Shown: positions 1 through 9,053, numbered from the stretch's first letter. The stretch: DNA of 64,000 nt from Thermodesulfovibrionia bacterium (GCA_947259645.1 CAMYND010000005.1:48712-112711); one strand, 5' to 3'. Translations and numbers: made by a program. The notes: generated by a model from the sequence alone, not told the origin.

Positions 1-294
1 GTCTTCCCGCAGCCGTTCAGCCCAGGGGTCCAGTCCTGCGCCATTGAAAAGAAAGAAGGATGATTCGTATATTTTTTTTATATCGCCGGGAGGGGGTTCA
101 TATTCATGCGGTTCAGATCCCGGAGGCATTATAGTTGCGACCTCGGCCTGATCACCTGCCACCTGGCCCGCGAAATGGGCCAGAGGATAAAAACTGGCCG
201 CCATCTTTAACTTTGCTGATGCCGTACCTATGTCCAGAGCAAGGATACAGCAGAGAGCAAGAACCAGTATTGCTGCAGCCTTTCCTGTAGTCAT
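1..294 (-). CDS. znuA: ZnuA/TroA-like metal ABC transporter substrate-binding protein (partial, runs off window start)
   Basis: Reverse-strand reading from ATG at 294: MTTGKAAAILVLALCCILALDIGTASAKLKMAASFYPLAHFAGQVAGDQAEVATIMPPGSEPHEYEPPPGDIKKIYESSFFLFNGAGLDPWAERLRED; signal peptide plus the typical SFYPLahfa...PPGSEPHEYEP motif. Confidence 0.85.
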   Translation of the reverse strand, partial: MTTGKAAAILVLALCCILALDIGTASAKLKMAASFYPLAHFAGQVAGDQAEVATIMPPGSEPHEYEPPPGDIKKIYESSFFLFNGAGLDPWAERLRED

Positions 295-566
295 TAAGCA
301 CTTACCTCCTGGCATTTTGCACAGAAACCCTGAAATTCGATCGCTTCCCTGGCTCGAGTGAGGCGGCATCCCTTTGACCTTAATTTATCTAATATTATTC
401 TGGCTTCAGGCATCCTCAATATTAATGCAACTCTGTTGCAAATGCAACAATGATCCAGATGTGAGGCTGGATTTGAAACCAGGAATGTAACGTAGTTGAA
501 CGCTTCGGCAGAGCACGGGATATGTAAAAGAGCAGTCAGGTGCCCGGACAGGTCTGTATTTGCCAA
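294..566 (-). CDS. Fur/Zur-family C-terminal (metal-binding/dimerisation) domain only, no N-terminal HTH
   Basis: HLDHCCICNRVALI...LRSKGCRLTRAREAIEFQGFCAKCQ matches the Fur pattern HxHxxCxxCGxVxxF...GF.L......GxCxxC. TTG start; stop TAA overlaps the downstream znuA ATG (TAATG). Confidence 0.6.
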   Translation of the reverse strand: MANTDLSGHLTALLHIPCSAEAFNYVTFLVSNPASHLDHCCICNRVALILRMPEARIILDKLRSKGCRLTRAREAIEFQGFCAKCQEVSA

Positions 567-650
567 AGGGATGATAATTTCTGTATGATTTCATGTAAAC
601 AGATTATGAGCCGGAGAGGAAACAGATAAAAAAAAGGTAAGGTATCGGAC

Positions 651-2069
651 ATGAGAAAAAAAGAAGCGTTCCAGCGCTATAAAAAAATAAAATTTTTCTT
701 TGCAGCTGACGCAGGGAAAGTCAGAGATAAGGAGATAGCTGTTGTTTCTCTCACGCAAAAAAATGACAGTGAGGTCATTACCCTGCCCACAGGTCAAAAA
801 TCCCTCTTAATCGGCGCCGGGAAAACAAGAAAAATAAACAGCCGCACTTTGATTATTCTCAGCCGGACTGTTATAAGTCTTGCAAAGCAGAACAATATTA
901 AAAAACTTGCCCTCAATTTCATGGACTTTGCTTTCCCCCATTTAAAATTAAAGAGCAGTGCAATAGCAGAAATGCTGGCTGTTAATTTTGAAATGGCAAA
1001 CTTCGAATTTGTCCAGTATAAAACATCTCCTGCAAAAGGATGGAACTTTGTCAGAGAGGTCACCATTATCTCAAAAGACAGCGCTGTGAAGAAGGCCGTC
1101 GGGAAAGGGCAGACCATAGGTGAAGAAGTCAATAATACGCGTGTACTGGCAAATTCCCCGGGAGGGGTTATGACGCCGAAGGTGCTGGCCCAAAAGGCAA
1201 AAGAGGCCGGCAGAAAGTACAATTTTAAGGTCAGGGTTTTAGGTTTGAAAGAGATACAGAAAATGAAGATGGGCGGTGTCCTTGCCGTAGCCGGCGGCTC
1301 CAGGGAAGAGCCGAAGTTTATCATCATTGAGTATATGTCCGGAGGAAAAGAAAAGCCTGTTGTCCTCGTTGGCAAGGGTGTTACTTTTGATTCCGGCGGC
1401 CTTAACTTAAAGCCCGGCGAGAGCATGCAGGGGATGCATACAGACATGAGCGGCGGAGCCGCTGTTATATCCGCACTCACCTTAGCGGCCAGGTTAAAAC
1501 TGAAAAAAAATATTGTCGGTCTGGTGCCGGCTGTTGAAAACATGCCTTCAGGCTCAAGCTACCGCCCCGGTGACATCGTGGAGACCATGTCCGGGAAAAC
1601 GATTGAAGTATTGAATACTGACGCGGAAGGAAGGGTTATTTTGTCCGATGCCCTGACCTACGCAGTCAGATACAACCCGAAACTGGTGGTGGATATCGCA
1701 ACACTGACAGGCGCGGCAATGATCGCTCTTGGCCAGAGAGCCTCCGCGGTATTTACAAAAGATCTCAAGCTGGAGAATCTCATTCGTGAACTGGGAGAAC
1801 AGAGCGGAGATTATGTCTGGCCTCTCCCCCTCTGGGATGAGTATGAAGAGGATATCAAGGGGACATTCGGTGACATTACTAATACCGGGAGAAACAGGTA
1901 TGGAGGAGCGATTACAGCGGCAATCTTTCTGTATCAGTTTGCGAAAGAATATCCCTGGGTTCATATTGATATCGCTCCGAGGACCACAGCGGTTGAGGGT
2001 GAGCTCCTGGCTAAAGGCGCATGCGGAGCCCCGGTACGACTTTTGATTAAACTTCTGGAACAGGCATAA
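651..2069 (+). CDS. pepA: Leucyl aminopeptidase (M17 cytosol aminopeptidase)
   Basis: VGKGVTFDSGGLNLKPGESMQGMHTDMSGGAAV and NTDAEGRVILSDALTYA M17 signatures. Confidence 0.95.
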   Translation: MRKKEAFQRYKKIKFFFAADAGKVRDKEIAVVSLTQKNDSEVITLPTGQKSLLIGAGKTRKINSRTLIILSRTVISLAKQNNIKKLALNFMDFAFPHLKLKSSAIAEMLAVNFEMANFEFVQYKTSPAKGWNFVREVTIISKDSAVKKAVGKGQTIGEEVNNTRVLANSPGGVMTPKVLAQKAKEAGRKYNFKVRVLGLKEIQKMKMGGVLAVAGGSREEPKFIIIEYMSGGKEKPVVLVGKGVTFDSGGLNLKPGESMQGMHTDMSGGAAVISALTLAARLKLKKNIVGLVPAVENMPSGSSYRPGDIVETMSGKTIEVLNTDAEGRVILSDALTYAVRYNPKLVVDIATLTGAAMIALGQRASAVFTKDLKLENLIRELGEQSGDYVWPLPLWDEYEEDIKGTFGDITNTGRNRYGGAITAAIFLYQFAKEYPWVHIDIAPRTTAVEGELLAKGACGAPVRLLIKLLEQA

Positions 2070-2141
2070 TGCTGTCTCAAGGTATGGGTTCAGCGTTTTG
2101 CTCCAATTTATTAAATAAGGTAGAATAGCAAAGGATCTAAT

Positions 2142-3170
2142 ATGAGTTTTAAATATATAAAAGTGATGCCGCTTGTCGACGATATACTGAAATCAATCCC
2201 CCTTTCAAAAGAGCTTAAGGAAGTAAAGAAGAAGAGGGATGAGGATATTATCGCTGTCTTCAAGGGTGAGAGCGATAAGTTCATTGTGATTGCCGGTCCC
2301 TGCTCCGCGGACAATGAAGACGCGGTCTGTGAATACGTATCCAAGCTTGCGAGTTTGCAGGATGAGGTCAAGGAAAAAATTATAATCATTCCGCGGTTGT
2401 ACACGAACAAACCGCGGACAACCGGAAAGGGTTATATGGGTATGGCCCATCAGCCAAAGCCCTCGGAAGCGCCGAACATGGTGAAGGGTCTGAAGGCGAT
2501 TCGCAAGATGCATATAAGGGCGATGCAGGAGTCCCACCTCACAGCTGCCGATGAGATGCTCTACCCCGGCAACTACCCATACCTTGAAGACATCCTCAGC
2601 TATGTCGCGGTAGGGGCCCGTTCTGTGGAAAACCAGCTTCACCGGCTCACCATCAGCGGACTTGATGTGCCTGCGGGCATGAAAAATCCCACAGGGGGCG
2701 ACATTGAGGTGATGCTGAATTCTGTTCAGGCTGCCCAGATGCCTCACTCCTTTGTTTATAACGCATGGGAGGTGAAGACCACGGGGAATCCCCTTACGCA
2801 CGCTATTCTTCGCGGTGCGGTGAACCCCTATGGTACGAACATCCCGAACTATCATTACGAGGACCTGATCCGCCTTTCAGATGCGTACAAAAAGAGGGAG
2901 CTCGAGTACCCCGGCATAATTGTTGACACGAATCATGCCAATTCGAGCAAGAAGTTCGGGATGCAGCCGAGGATAGCAAAGGAGGTCATGAGAAGCCGGA
3001 ACGAGTCCAAGAGGCTCAGGAAAAAAGTGAAGGGTCTTATGATCGAAAGCTATCTGGTTGAAGGGGCGCAGAAGATATCCGAGAATGTCTTCGGAAAATC
3101 GATCACTGACCCCTGCCTTGGGTGGGATGCGACGGAACGTCTTGTAAGGGACCTCGTTGAGCTGGTCTAA
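2142..3170 (+). CDS. aroG: 3-deoxy-7-phosphoheptulonate synthase (DAHP synthase, AroFGH class)
   Basis: VIAGPCSADNEDAV, YTNKPRTTGKGYMG, DTNHANSSK, GQ-type C-terminal motifs. Confidence 0.9.
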   Translation: MSFKYIKVMPLVDDILKSIPLSKELKEVKKKRDEDIIAVFKGESDKFIVIAGPCSADNEDAVCEYVSKLASLQDEVKEKIIIIPRLYTNKPRTTGKGYMGMAHQPKPSEAPNMVKGLKAIRKMHIRAMQESHLTAADEMLYPGNYPYLEDILSYVAVGARSVENQLHRLTISGLDVPAGMKNPTGGDIEVMLNSVQAAQMPHSFVYNAWEVKTTGNPLTHAILRGAVNPYGTNIPNYHYEDLIRLSDAYKKRELEYPGIIVDTNHANSSKKFGMQPRIAKEVMRSRNESKRLRKKVKGLMIESYLVEGAQKISENVFGKSITDPCLGWDATERLVRDLVELV

Positions 3171-4033
3171 TTTGCCGGGATCAGCTTGATCTCGTAAACC
3201 TTTGGCCACAATTTCCCCGTAACAAAAATCCGTCCTGTTTGTTCATCATGGGCAATCCCATTAAGGGGCTTCTTTGCAATGCTTCCGCCTGAGATGTGGG
3301 TGAGTTTATCAAGGTTGATCCATGATCTGACCTGTCCTGATTTCGGGTCAATGATTGCGATACGGTTTGTCTCCCAGACATTCGCGTAAATGCTGCCATT
3401 GATATACTCCAGTTCATTGAGCTTGGTGACAGGTTTATTCTGATCATATACGGTGACCTGTCCTGTTTTTTGAAATGTGACGGGGGAAAGGAAGTGTAAG
3501 CGTGCGGTGCCATCGCTCATTATTAATCTTTTTCCATCATAGGTAATGCCCCAGCCCTCGGTTTCATAATCGAATTGATCAACCAGTTGCAAGCTGTCTT
3601 TGCTGTATACAAAGCCCTTGCCGGCCCGCCATGTCAGTTGAACTATTTTGTTCTCCCAGAACGTAATGCCCTCTCCAAATATTTTCGGAGAAAGCTTGAT
3701 GCTCATTACTGTTTTGCCTGTCTTTAAATCAATCTTTCGCAGGGTGGACTGTCCGTAGAGGCCTGTTCCTTCATACAGGTAGCCTTCCCTGAAAAACAGT
3801 CCCTGCGTATATGCGCGGCTGTCATGGGGATAGATGGCAACTACTTTATATGATTGCACAGGAGTTGCAGCTGCATAGTGAGAGGTGGCGGTGTTTTGCG
3901 ATAGTTCAGGCAGTGGTTTATTGCTGGCCGGGGTACTCTCAAGAGCTCCTGAAAGGGCAGCGCATAATAAAATAATGCAGAGGACAACGGGAGAGCTTAT
4001 TATAGGTTTGTGTTGGATCATCATGAACACCAC
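3167..4033 (-). CDS. Glutaminyl-peptide cyclotransferase (glutamine cyclotransferase family)
   Basis: YPHDSRAYTQGLFFREGYLYEGTGLYGQSTLRKIDLKTG, LNELEYINGSIYANVWETNRIAIIDPKSG, LNGIAHDEQTGRIFVTGKLWPKVYEI. Confidence 0.85.
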   Translation of the reverse strand: MVFMMIQHKPIISSPVVLCIILLCAALSGALESTPASNKPLPELSQNTATSHYAAATPVQSYKVVAIYPHDSRAYTQGLFFREGYLYEGTGLYGQSTLRKIDLKTGKTVMSIKLSPKIFGEGITFWENKIVQLTWRAGKGFVYSKDSLQLVDQFDYETEGWGITYDGKRLIMSDGTARLHFLSPVTFQKTGQVTVYDQNKPVTKLNELEYINGSIYANVWETNRIAIIDPKSGQVRSWINLDKLTHISGGSIAKKPLNGIAHDEQTGRIFVTGKLWPKVYEIKLIPAN

Positions 4034-4046
4034 CCTTATTTTACCA

Positions 4047-5360
4047 TTAAACCTTTATATAGAGCATTGGCAGGCCCAGTCTCTGTCTCCTGTTTTCACC
4101 GCTGAAGAGGGCTGTTTTCCTCTCCGGGATATCCTGCCGTTTGCCTTCATGCTGAACCTGCAGTTTTGTGGGAAGGCTTGAGGCGTGCTGAACAGTGTGT
4201 TTGCCGAAGCGTGATGAAAGCTTGTCAATAGAGTCGTAAACTTTTGCCATTTTTTCTATTTTTGTGGTGTCATCAAAGAGGGTAAACTGCACCCTGCTCT
4301 CAGGCATCAGGCCTGAAAGGACAACACCTGTCAGTCTGTAGGGGATTCCCTGCTGGTAAATCTGCCTGAACCCTTCCCTTGCTGCTTCAAACAGTTCAGA
4401 GGGATAGGCAGTGGGGCGGTTCAGTTTCAGCTCTATGCCGATGTCCCTGAAATCTTTTTTTCTCAGAAAGAGAATGAGACGTTTAGCTGCCAGATTATGG
4501 CGTCGTGCCTTTATGCATGCGTTTTCCAGGTTTTTCGAAAGCTGTGCAAAGACAAATGACTCATCAGTTGACGGAGGGGTAAATGTCTTTGTCTTGCTTA
4601 TTGACTGGTAGCTGCTCTTTGATTCGGTCACAACAGGGTACACACTCATTCCATTGAGTTCACACCAGATCTCTTGGAAGGGTTTGGAAAGGTGTCTCTG
4701 GATAAACTCCTCGTCCTTTCCCGCGAGCTCGAGGGCTGTTCGTATTCCGAGCTTATTGAGAAAGGCTGATGTGTTCGGCCCGATTCCCCAGAGTTTTTCT
4801 ACCGGGAGTTTATCCAGGTACAGGTGAATCTCTTTTCCGGGGATAATGGTCAGGCCATGGGGCTTATCGTGCTTTGAACCTATCTTGGCGAGGACCTTTG
4901 AAAGGCTCACGCCGATAGAGACGGTAATCCCCAGTTCCTTCTCTACAGTTTCCTGTATCTGCGAGGCAAGTTCTCCGTAAGAGCAGTGGAAGCTCCTTCT
5001 CAGTCCGGTCAGATCAACAAAGGCTTCATCTATTGAATACTCTTCCAGATCAGGTGAGAAGCGCCTGAGTATCTCAAACATTCTCACAGAAAAGAGGCTG
5101 TAGGTTTCATAATCAGAGGGCACGATAATCGCCTCGGGGCATACCTTCTTCACATCAAAATACCCCATCCCTCTCTTTACCCCGCGGGCCTTTGCCTCGT
5201 AGCTGGCAGCAGCAACAATCCCCCGCTCCTTGCCTGTGATAACAGGCTTCCCCCGCAGCTCCGGATGAATCGCCTGTTCACAGGATGCAAAAAATGCGTC
5301 TGCATCCATATGAAGTATGGCCTGAGGCCAGGAGCGTATTGTTAGTGGCTGATTTCTCAA
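4047..5360 (-). CDS. Y-family DNA polymerase (DinB/Pol IV-like)
   Basis: ILHMDADAFFASCEQA, YEAKARGVKRGM, EEYSIDEAFVDLTG, SIGVSLSKVLAKIGSKHDKPHG. Confidence 0.9.
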   Translation of the reverse strand: MRNQPLTIRSWPQAILHMDADAFFASCEQAIHPELRGKPVITGKERGIVAAASYEAKARGVKRGMGYFDVKKVCPEAIIVPSDYETYSLFSVRMFEILRRFSPDLEEYSIDEAFVDLTGLRRSFHCSYGELASQIQETVEKELGITVSIGVSLSKVLAKIGSKHDKPHGLTIIPGKEIHLYLDKLPVEKLWGIGPNTSAFLNKLGIRTALELAGKDEEFIQRHLSKPFQEIWCELNGMSVYPVVTESKSSYQSISKTKTFTPPSTDESFVFAQLSKNLENACIKARRHNLAAKRLILFLRKKDFRDIGIELKLNRPTAYPSELFEAAREGFRQIYQQGIPYRLTGVVLSGLMPESRVQFTLFDDTTKIEKMAKVYDSIDKLSSRFGKHTVQHASSLPTKLQVQHEGKRQDIPERKTALFSGENRRQRLGLPMLYIKV

Positions 5361-5392
5361 TGCAGATAGCTCACTTTAGATAAATAGTATTG

Positions 5393-5849
5393 AAAACACG
5401 GAGGCACGGAGACACAGAGAAAAGCTAAAGTTAAAACACAAAAGCTATAAAACAAGTCTTTTAATTCCGTTTTTCAATACATTTGTATAAAAGTTAATAA
5501 TTAGTCCTACCTTGATATGAGCGAGTCTCAAATAGGTTAATGTTTGCGCCTCATGGACAGAGGTTATTTTATTCACACATTTGAGTTCTACTATTACAGT
5601 GTTCTTCACTACTATGTCCATACGGTAACCGCAATCAAGCTTGACACCTTTATATTCCAGGGGCAGAGGTTTTTGCCTTTCAAAAGGAATATTCTGTGTA
5701 TATAATTCATGACAAAAACATTCTTCATATCCAGACTCTAAGAGCCCCGGACCGAGATTGCGATGAACTTCAATTGCAGAAGCAATAATCCTGTCTGTTA
5801 GTTCTTTATAAAAAATTTCTTTCTCCGTGCCTCTGTGTCTCTGTGTTTT
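5393..5849. mobile_element. GxxExxY cassette bounded by about 32-bp inverted repeats built from RCACRGAG octamers
   Basis: Left end AAAACACGGAGGCACGGAGACACAGAGAAAAG (5393-5424); right end (reverse complement of 5818-5849) AAAACACAGAGACACAGAGGCACGGAGAAAGA. Confidence 0.6.
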
Positions 5850-5864
5850 ATTCATCATTTTCAC
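5445..5864 (-). CDS. GxxExxY protein
   Basis: ELTDRIIASAIEVHRNLGPGLLESGYEECFCHEL...VKLDCGYRMDIVVKNTVIVELKCV. GTG start overlaps lexA stop; N-terminal TQRHRGTEKE is encoded by the flanking repeat. Confidence 0.9.
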   Translation of the reverse strand: MKMMNKTQRHRGTEKEIFYKELTDRIIASAIEVHRNLGPGLLESGYEECFCHELYTQNIPFERQKPLPLEYKGVKLDCGYRMDIVVKNTVIVELKCVNKITSVHEAQTLTYLRLAHIKVGLIINFYTNVLKNGIKRLVL

Positions 5865-6454
5865 TTATACTTCCTCACCACCGCTGTTACCACCCCTGAG
5901 ATTTTGAGTTCATTTTTGGGTTTAATCGGTTTATATTTCGGGTTTGCAGGCATAAGGGTTATTTTGTCGCCTCTCTTTCTCAAATACTTCATGGTCCACT
6001 CACCATCAACTTCAGCGATAACAATATCACCGCTTCTGGGGGTCTGCCCTTTATTCACTATCACCATATCTCCCGGGAGTATTCCCGCTCCAGACATGGA
6101 GTCTCCGGAGACTTTAAGCATAAACGTCGCCTCATGGTTCTGTATGAGCATTTCATCAAGGGAGCGTGTATCTGCAAGCTCTTCCTCTGCCGGACTCGGG
6201 AACCCCGCCTCTACCGTTCCCAGGATCCTGACCGGGAATTTTATGGACCCCGGTGTAAGCCTGCCTTTTTCATCCCGCGCCAGGACCTTCAGCTCCTCCA
6301 GTCTTATGACCAGCTTGGAAACAGCGTTTTTCGACTTTAATCCAATAAGTTCCCCGATTTCAGAAAAGCTTGGCATCCTGCCTTTCTGATAATAGAAATG
6401 AGATATTTCCTGTATTCGGGACTTTAGCTTCTCTTCCCGGAGCTCCTGTTTCAT
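5861..6454 (-). CDS. lexA: LexA-type SOS repressor/self-cleaving protease
   Basis: MKQELREEKLKSRIQEISHFYYQKGRMPSFSEIGELIGL...GTVEAGFPSPAEEE...MLKVSGDSMSGAGILPGDMVIVNKG...MKYLRKRGD. ORF track start is 6508; ATG at 6454 preferred. Confidence 0.9.
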   Translation of the reverse strand: MKQELREEKLKSRIQEISHFYYQKGRMPSFSEIGELIGLKSKNAVSKLVIRLEELKVLARDEKGRLTPGSIKFPVRILGTVEAGFPSPAEEELADTRSLDEMLIQNHEATFMLKVSGDSMSGAGILPGDMVIVNKGQTPRSGDIVIAEVDGEWTMKYLRKRGDKITLMPANPKYKPIKPKNELKISGVVTAVVRKYK

Positions 6455-6467
6455 ATTTCCATTATAG

Positions 6468-6483
6468 GTGAACGATCGTTTAC
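6468..6483. promoter_or_regulatory. Candidate LexA box GTGAACGATCGTTTAC
   Basis: Near-perfect 16-bp dyad (GAAC-N4-GTTT core, Cheo-box like) 14 nt upstream of the preferred lexA ATG. Confidence 0.55.
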
Positions 6484-6522
6484 TGTCAAGGGGAAGGGAA
6501 AGAAACATGCGGACTGCTTAAC

Positions 6523-6550
6523 GTAGGGGCAATTCATGAATTGCCCCTAC
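6523..6550. repeat. Perfect 28-bp palindrome GTAGGGGCAATTCATGAATTGCCCCTAC
   Basis: The sequence equals its own reverse complement over 28 bp; intergenic. Confidence 0.95.
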
Positions 6551-6569
6551 ACAGAAAAATTTTAAAACA

Positions 6570-9053
6570 CTATGCTGTTTCAACCCTCACTACATCGGCG
6601 GAAGCTGCACTGGTAACCGAAAGATTCGTAAGGCTGCTTATCCCGCTGTGAGGGAAATGTGCCGGCACAAAAACAGTTCCCTCAGGAATTGCATCAGAGA
6701 CAGCGGCTTTAAGATAGACAGCTCCCAGCTTCGAAGTTACCTTGACGTGGCCGTGATCTGAAATGCTGAACCGTTCAGCATCTTCCTCGCTTATCTCAAG
6801 GAGTGCCTCGGAGGAAACAAGGTCAAGCGATTTCGACCTTGTAGACATGCTTCCGGCGTGCTGCAGTATATCTCTTATAACCATGTTTAAAGGGTACTGT
6901 TCATCCGTTTTTTCGCCGGCCTTGTAATCAACAGGGTGAAATCTTCGCGTTGCGGGCATTTCATCGCTATAGTTGTCCCGCAGTGAGTTTATTTCCCGGG
7001 CTATGTCTTTCCTGTCTTTTACGCCCATGTCCTTTCCCATGGTCTTTGCCAGGTTTGTCAGAATCTGCCAGTCAGGAAGGGCCTGCCCCGGAGGGTCAAC
7101 TACCCTTGCTACCCTTTGGGTGAGTCCTTCCGCATTCGTATAGGCTCCGTCTTTTTCCGCCCAGCCGGATGCAGGCAGTATAACGTGAGCATATTTTGCT
7201 GTTTCTGTTAACGCTATATCCTGTACAACCAGCAGGAATAGTGACTTCAATGTAGTAATAACCGCTGATTTATTGGGAAAGCCCACAAGGGGGTCAGCTC
7301 CCATAATGTAAAGAGCCTTGAGGGAGTAGGGTTCGTAAAGCATCTCATGCACGTTTTTCCCGGAAGTCCAGTATTTATGATGGAGCGGTCCCGCGTCCGG
7401 CCTTACTCCCATTTCGTACAGGCCAAATGTGTTGGAGTATTCTGCAGGAATCTGAAGGGCATCAGGGCTCTCGCCGAGAAGGTGAATCAGATTTGCTGCG
7501 GCCAGAACAGTATCCAGCCCCTTTATATTTTCAGAAATACCGAGAGAAAGGGTGATCATTCTCGTTTTGGCATTCACTAACGCCTCGGTAGCGGCAATGA
7601 GCTCTTCACTGGTAACACCCGTCAGTTCAGAAACTCTTTCAGGAGTATACTCTTTCAGTTTTTCCTCAAGAGCTGAAAACCCCTTAATGTCCGGGATATT
7701 TTTATTGCTGACAAGTCCTCTGTCCATCATGACCTTCATGATTCCGTTGAGAAGGGCGACACCTGTTCCCTGTTTTATTTGTGCCCACTGCGTGCTGTGT
7801 CTTGTTAACTTGGTCTCTCTGCTGTCAGCAACGATGAGCTTTGACCCCTCCCTTGTCGCCTGCAGGATGTTCAGGCCGAAAACAGGATGTGTTATGCTGA
7901 GATCGGACTCGATAACGAGGATTGCCTCTTTGCCGAGAGGTGACTTCAGATCGATCCTGTGTCCGGTCAGACCAAAGGCCATGTTCCAGGCCCTTTCTGC
8001 AAGACCGTAACCGAAGGAGGCGGAGGAATCGATGTTTTCCGAACCGACTGTGTTTCGCATAAATTTCTGAAAAATATAATTCTCCTCATTTGTACATCTG
8101 GGCGAGCCTATAGCTCCTATGGATGATGGGCCATAGGCATTTATGATGCTTTTCATTCTGTCGTTTATAGAATTCAGGGCTTCATCCCATGAAACTCTTA
8201 CATGCTCTCCCCCTTTGTTTATTATGGGGGAACTGAGGCGGTTATCACTGTATATATAGTCAAATCCGAACCTTCCTCTTCCGCACAGGTTCCCCTGGTT
8301 TACTCCCTTGTCCGGGCTGCCCTTTGCCCTCAGGATTTTCCCATCTTTTGTTCCCAGGGTGAGGGTGCAGCCGCAGCCGCAGAATGAGCATACGGTGTCC
8401 TTTTCCTCCAGTGACCATGGCCGTGCCTCGAATTTATGGGACTTGTTTAAAATGGCGCCCGTAGGGCACACATCAATGCACTGTCCGCAGTAATCACACT
8501 CCAGAACTTCGCCAAATGCCGGCTGCACAACGGTCGGGAACCCCCTCCCGATAAATCCGAGGGCTCCTTTCCCCTGGTGTTCTGCGCAGATACGCACACA
8601 TTTGCCGCAGAGTATGCACCTGCTGGAATTCAGTTCTACAAGGGGGCCTTTCGTATCAGGCCGTTCGTGGTTCCGTGCTCTTGCGAAACGCGTACGCGGG
8701 CTTCCGTACTCATAGGCCAGGTCCTGGACAGCGCATTCTCCTGCCTTGTCGCATACAGGACAGTCAAGAGGATGATGGACCAGCAGGAGCTCCAGTACTG
8801 TCTGGCGTATCTTTCTGACCTTCGGAGTTTCTGTCCAGACGGTAAGGCCCTCGGCTGCAAATGTTGCACACGATGCTTCAGGCTTCCTCCATCCCTCTAT
8901 CTCTACGACACATAACCTGCAACCGCCATGAGGCGCTAATCTCTTGTCATGGCAGAGATTGGGAATTTTTATGCCGTTATCCAGTGCCGCCTCCAGGATG
9001 GTATTTCCTTTTTTTGTAGTGACGGTTTGACCGTTAATTGTAAGTTCTACCAT
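6570..9053 (-). CDS. NuoG/FdhA-like iron-sulfur molybdopterin-fold oxidoreductase subunit (active-site Cys/Sec absent)
   Basis: [2Fe-2S] ferredoxin, HHPLDCPVCDKAGEC His-ligated cluster, two 4Fe-4S motifs (CILCGKCVRIC; CDYCGQCIDVCPTGA), CSFCGCGCTLTL plus molybdopterin-oxidoreductase fold. Confidence 0.88.
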   Translation of the reverse strand: MVELTINGQTVTTKKGNTILEAALDNGIKIPNLCHDKRLAPHGGCRLCVVEIEGWRKPEASCATFAAEGLTVWTETPKVRKIRQTVLELLLVHHPLDCPVCDKAGECAVQDLAYEYGSPRTRFARARNHERPDTKGPLVELNSSRCILCGKCVRICAEHQGKGALGFIGRGFPTVVQPAFGEVLECDYCGQCIDVCPTGAILNKSHKFEARPWSLEEKDTVCSFCGCGCTLTLGTKDGKILRAKGSPDKGVNQGNLCGRGRFGFDYIYSDNRLSSPIINKGGEHVRVSWDEALNSINDRMKSIINAYGPSSIGAIGSPRCTNEENYIFQKFMRNTVGSENIDSSASFGYGLAERAWNMAFGLTGHRIDLKSPLGKEAILVIESDLSITHPVFGLNILQATREGSKLIVADSRETKLTRHSTQWAQIKQGTGVALLNGIMKVMMDRGLVSNKNIPDIKGFSALEEKLKEYTPERVSELTGVTSEELIAATEALVNAKTRMITLSLGISENIKGLDTVLAAANLIHLLGESPDALQIPAEYSNTFGLYEMGVRPDAGPLHHKYWTSGKNVHEMLYEPYSLKALYIMGADPLVGFPNKSAVITTLKSLFLLVVQDIALTETAKYAHVILPASGWAEKDGAYTNAEGLTQRVARVVDPPGQALPDWQILTNLAKTMGKDMGVKDRKDIAREINSLRDNYSDEMPATRRFHPVDYKAGEKTDEQYPLNMVIRDILQHAGSMSTRSKSLDLVSSEALLEISEEDAERFSISDHGHVKVTSKLGAVYLKAAVSDAIPEGTVFVPAHFPHSGISSLTNLSVTSAASADVVRVETA

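Noticed and set aside
794-1543. 249-aa minus-strand ORF inside pepA
   Set aside because: Fully antisense to a clear pepA gene, no family motif, composition typical of a shadow ORF.
2205-2855. 216-aa minus-strand ORF inside the DAHP synthase gene
   Set aside because: Antisense shadow of aroG-type gene; no motif.
6570-9053. Selenocysteine formate dehydrogenase
   Set aside because: The active-site segment has neither TGA nor Cys (SSASFGYG), so a Sec/Cys FDH call is not supported.
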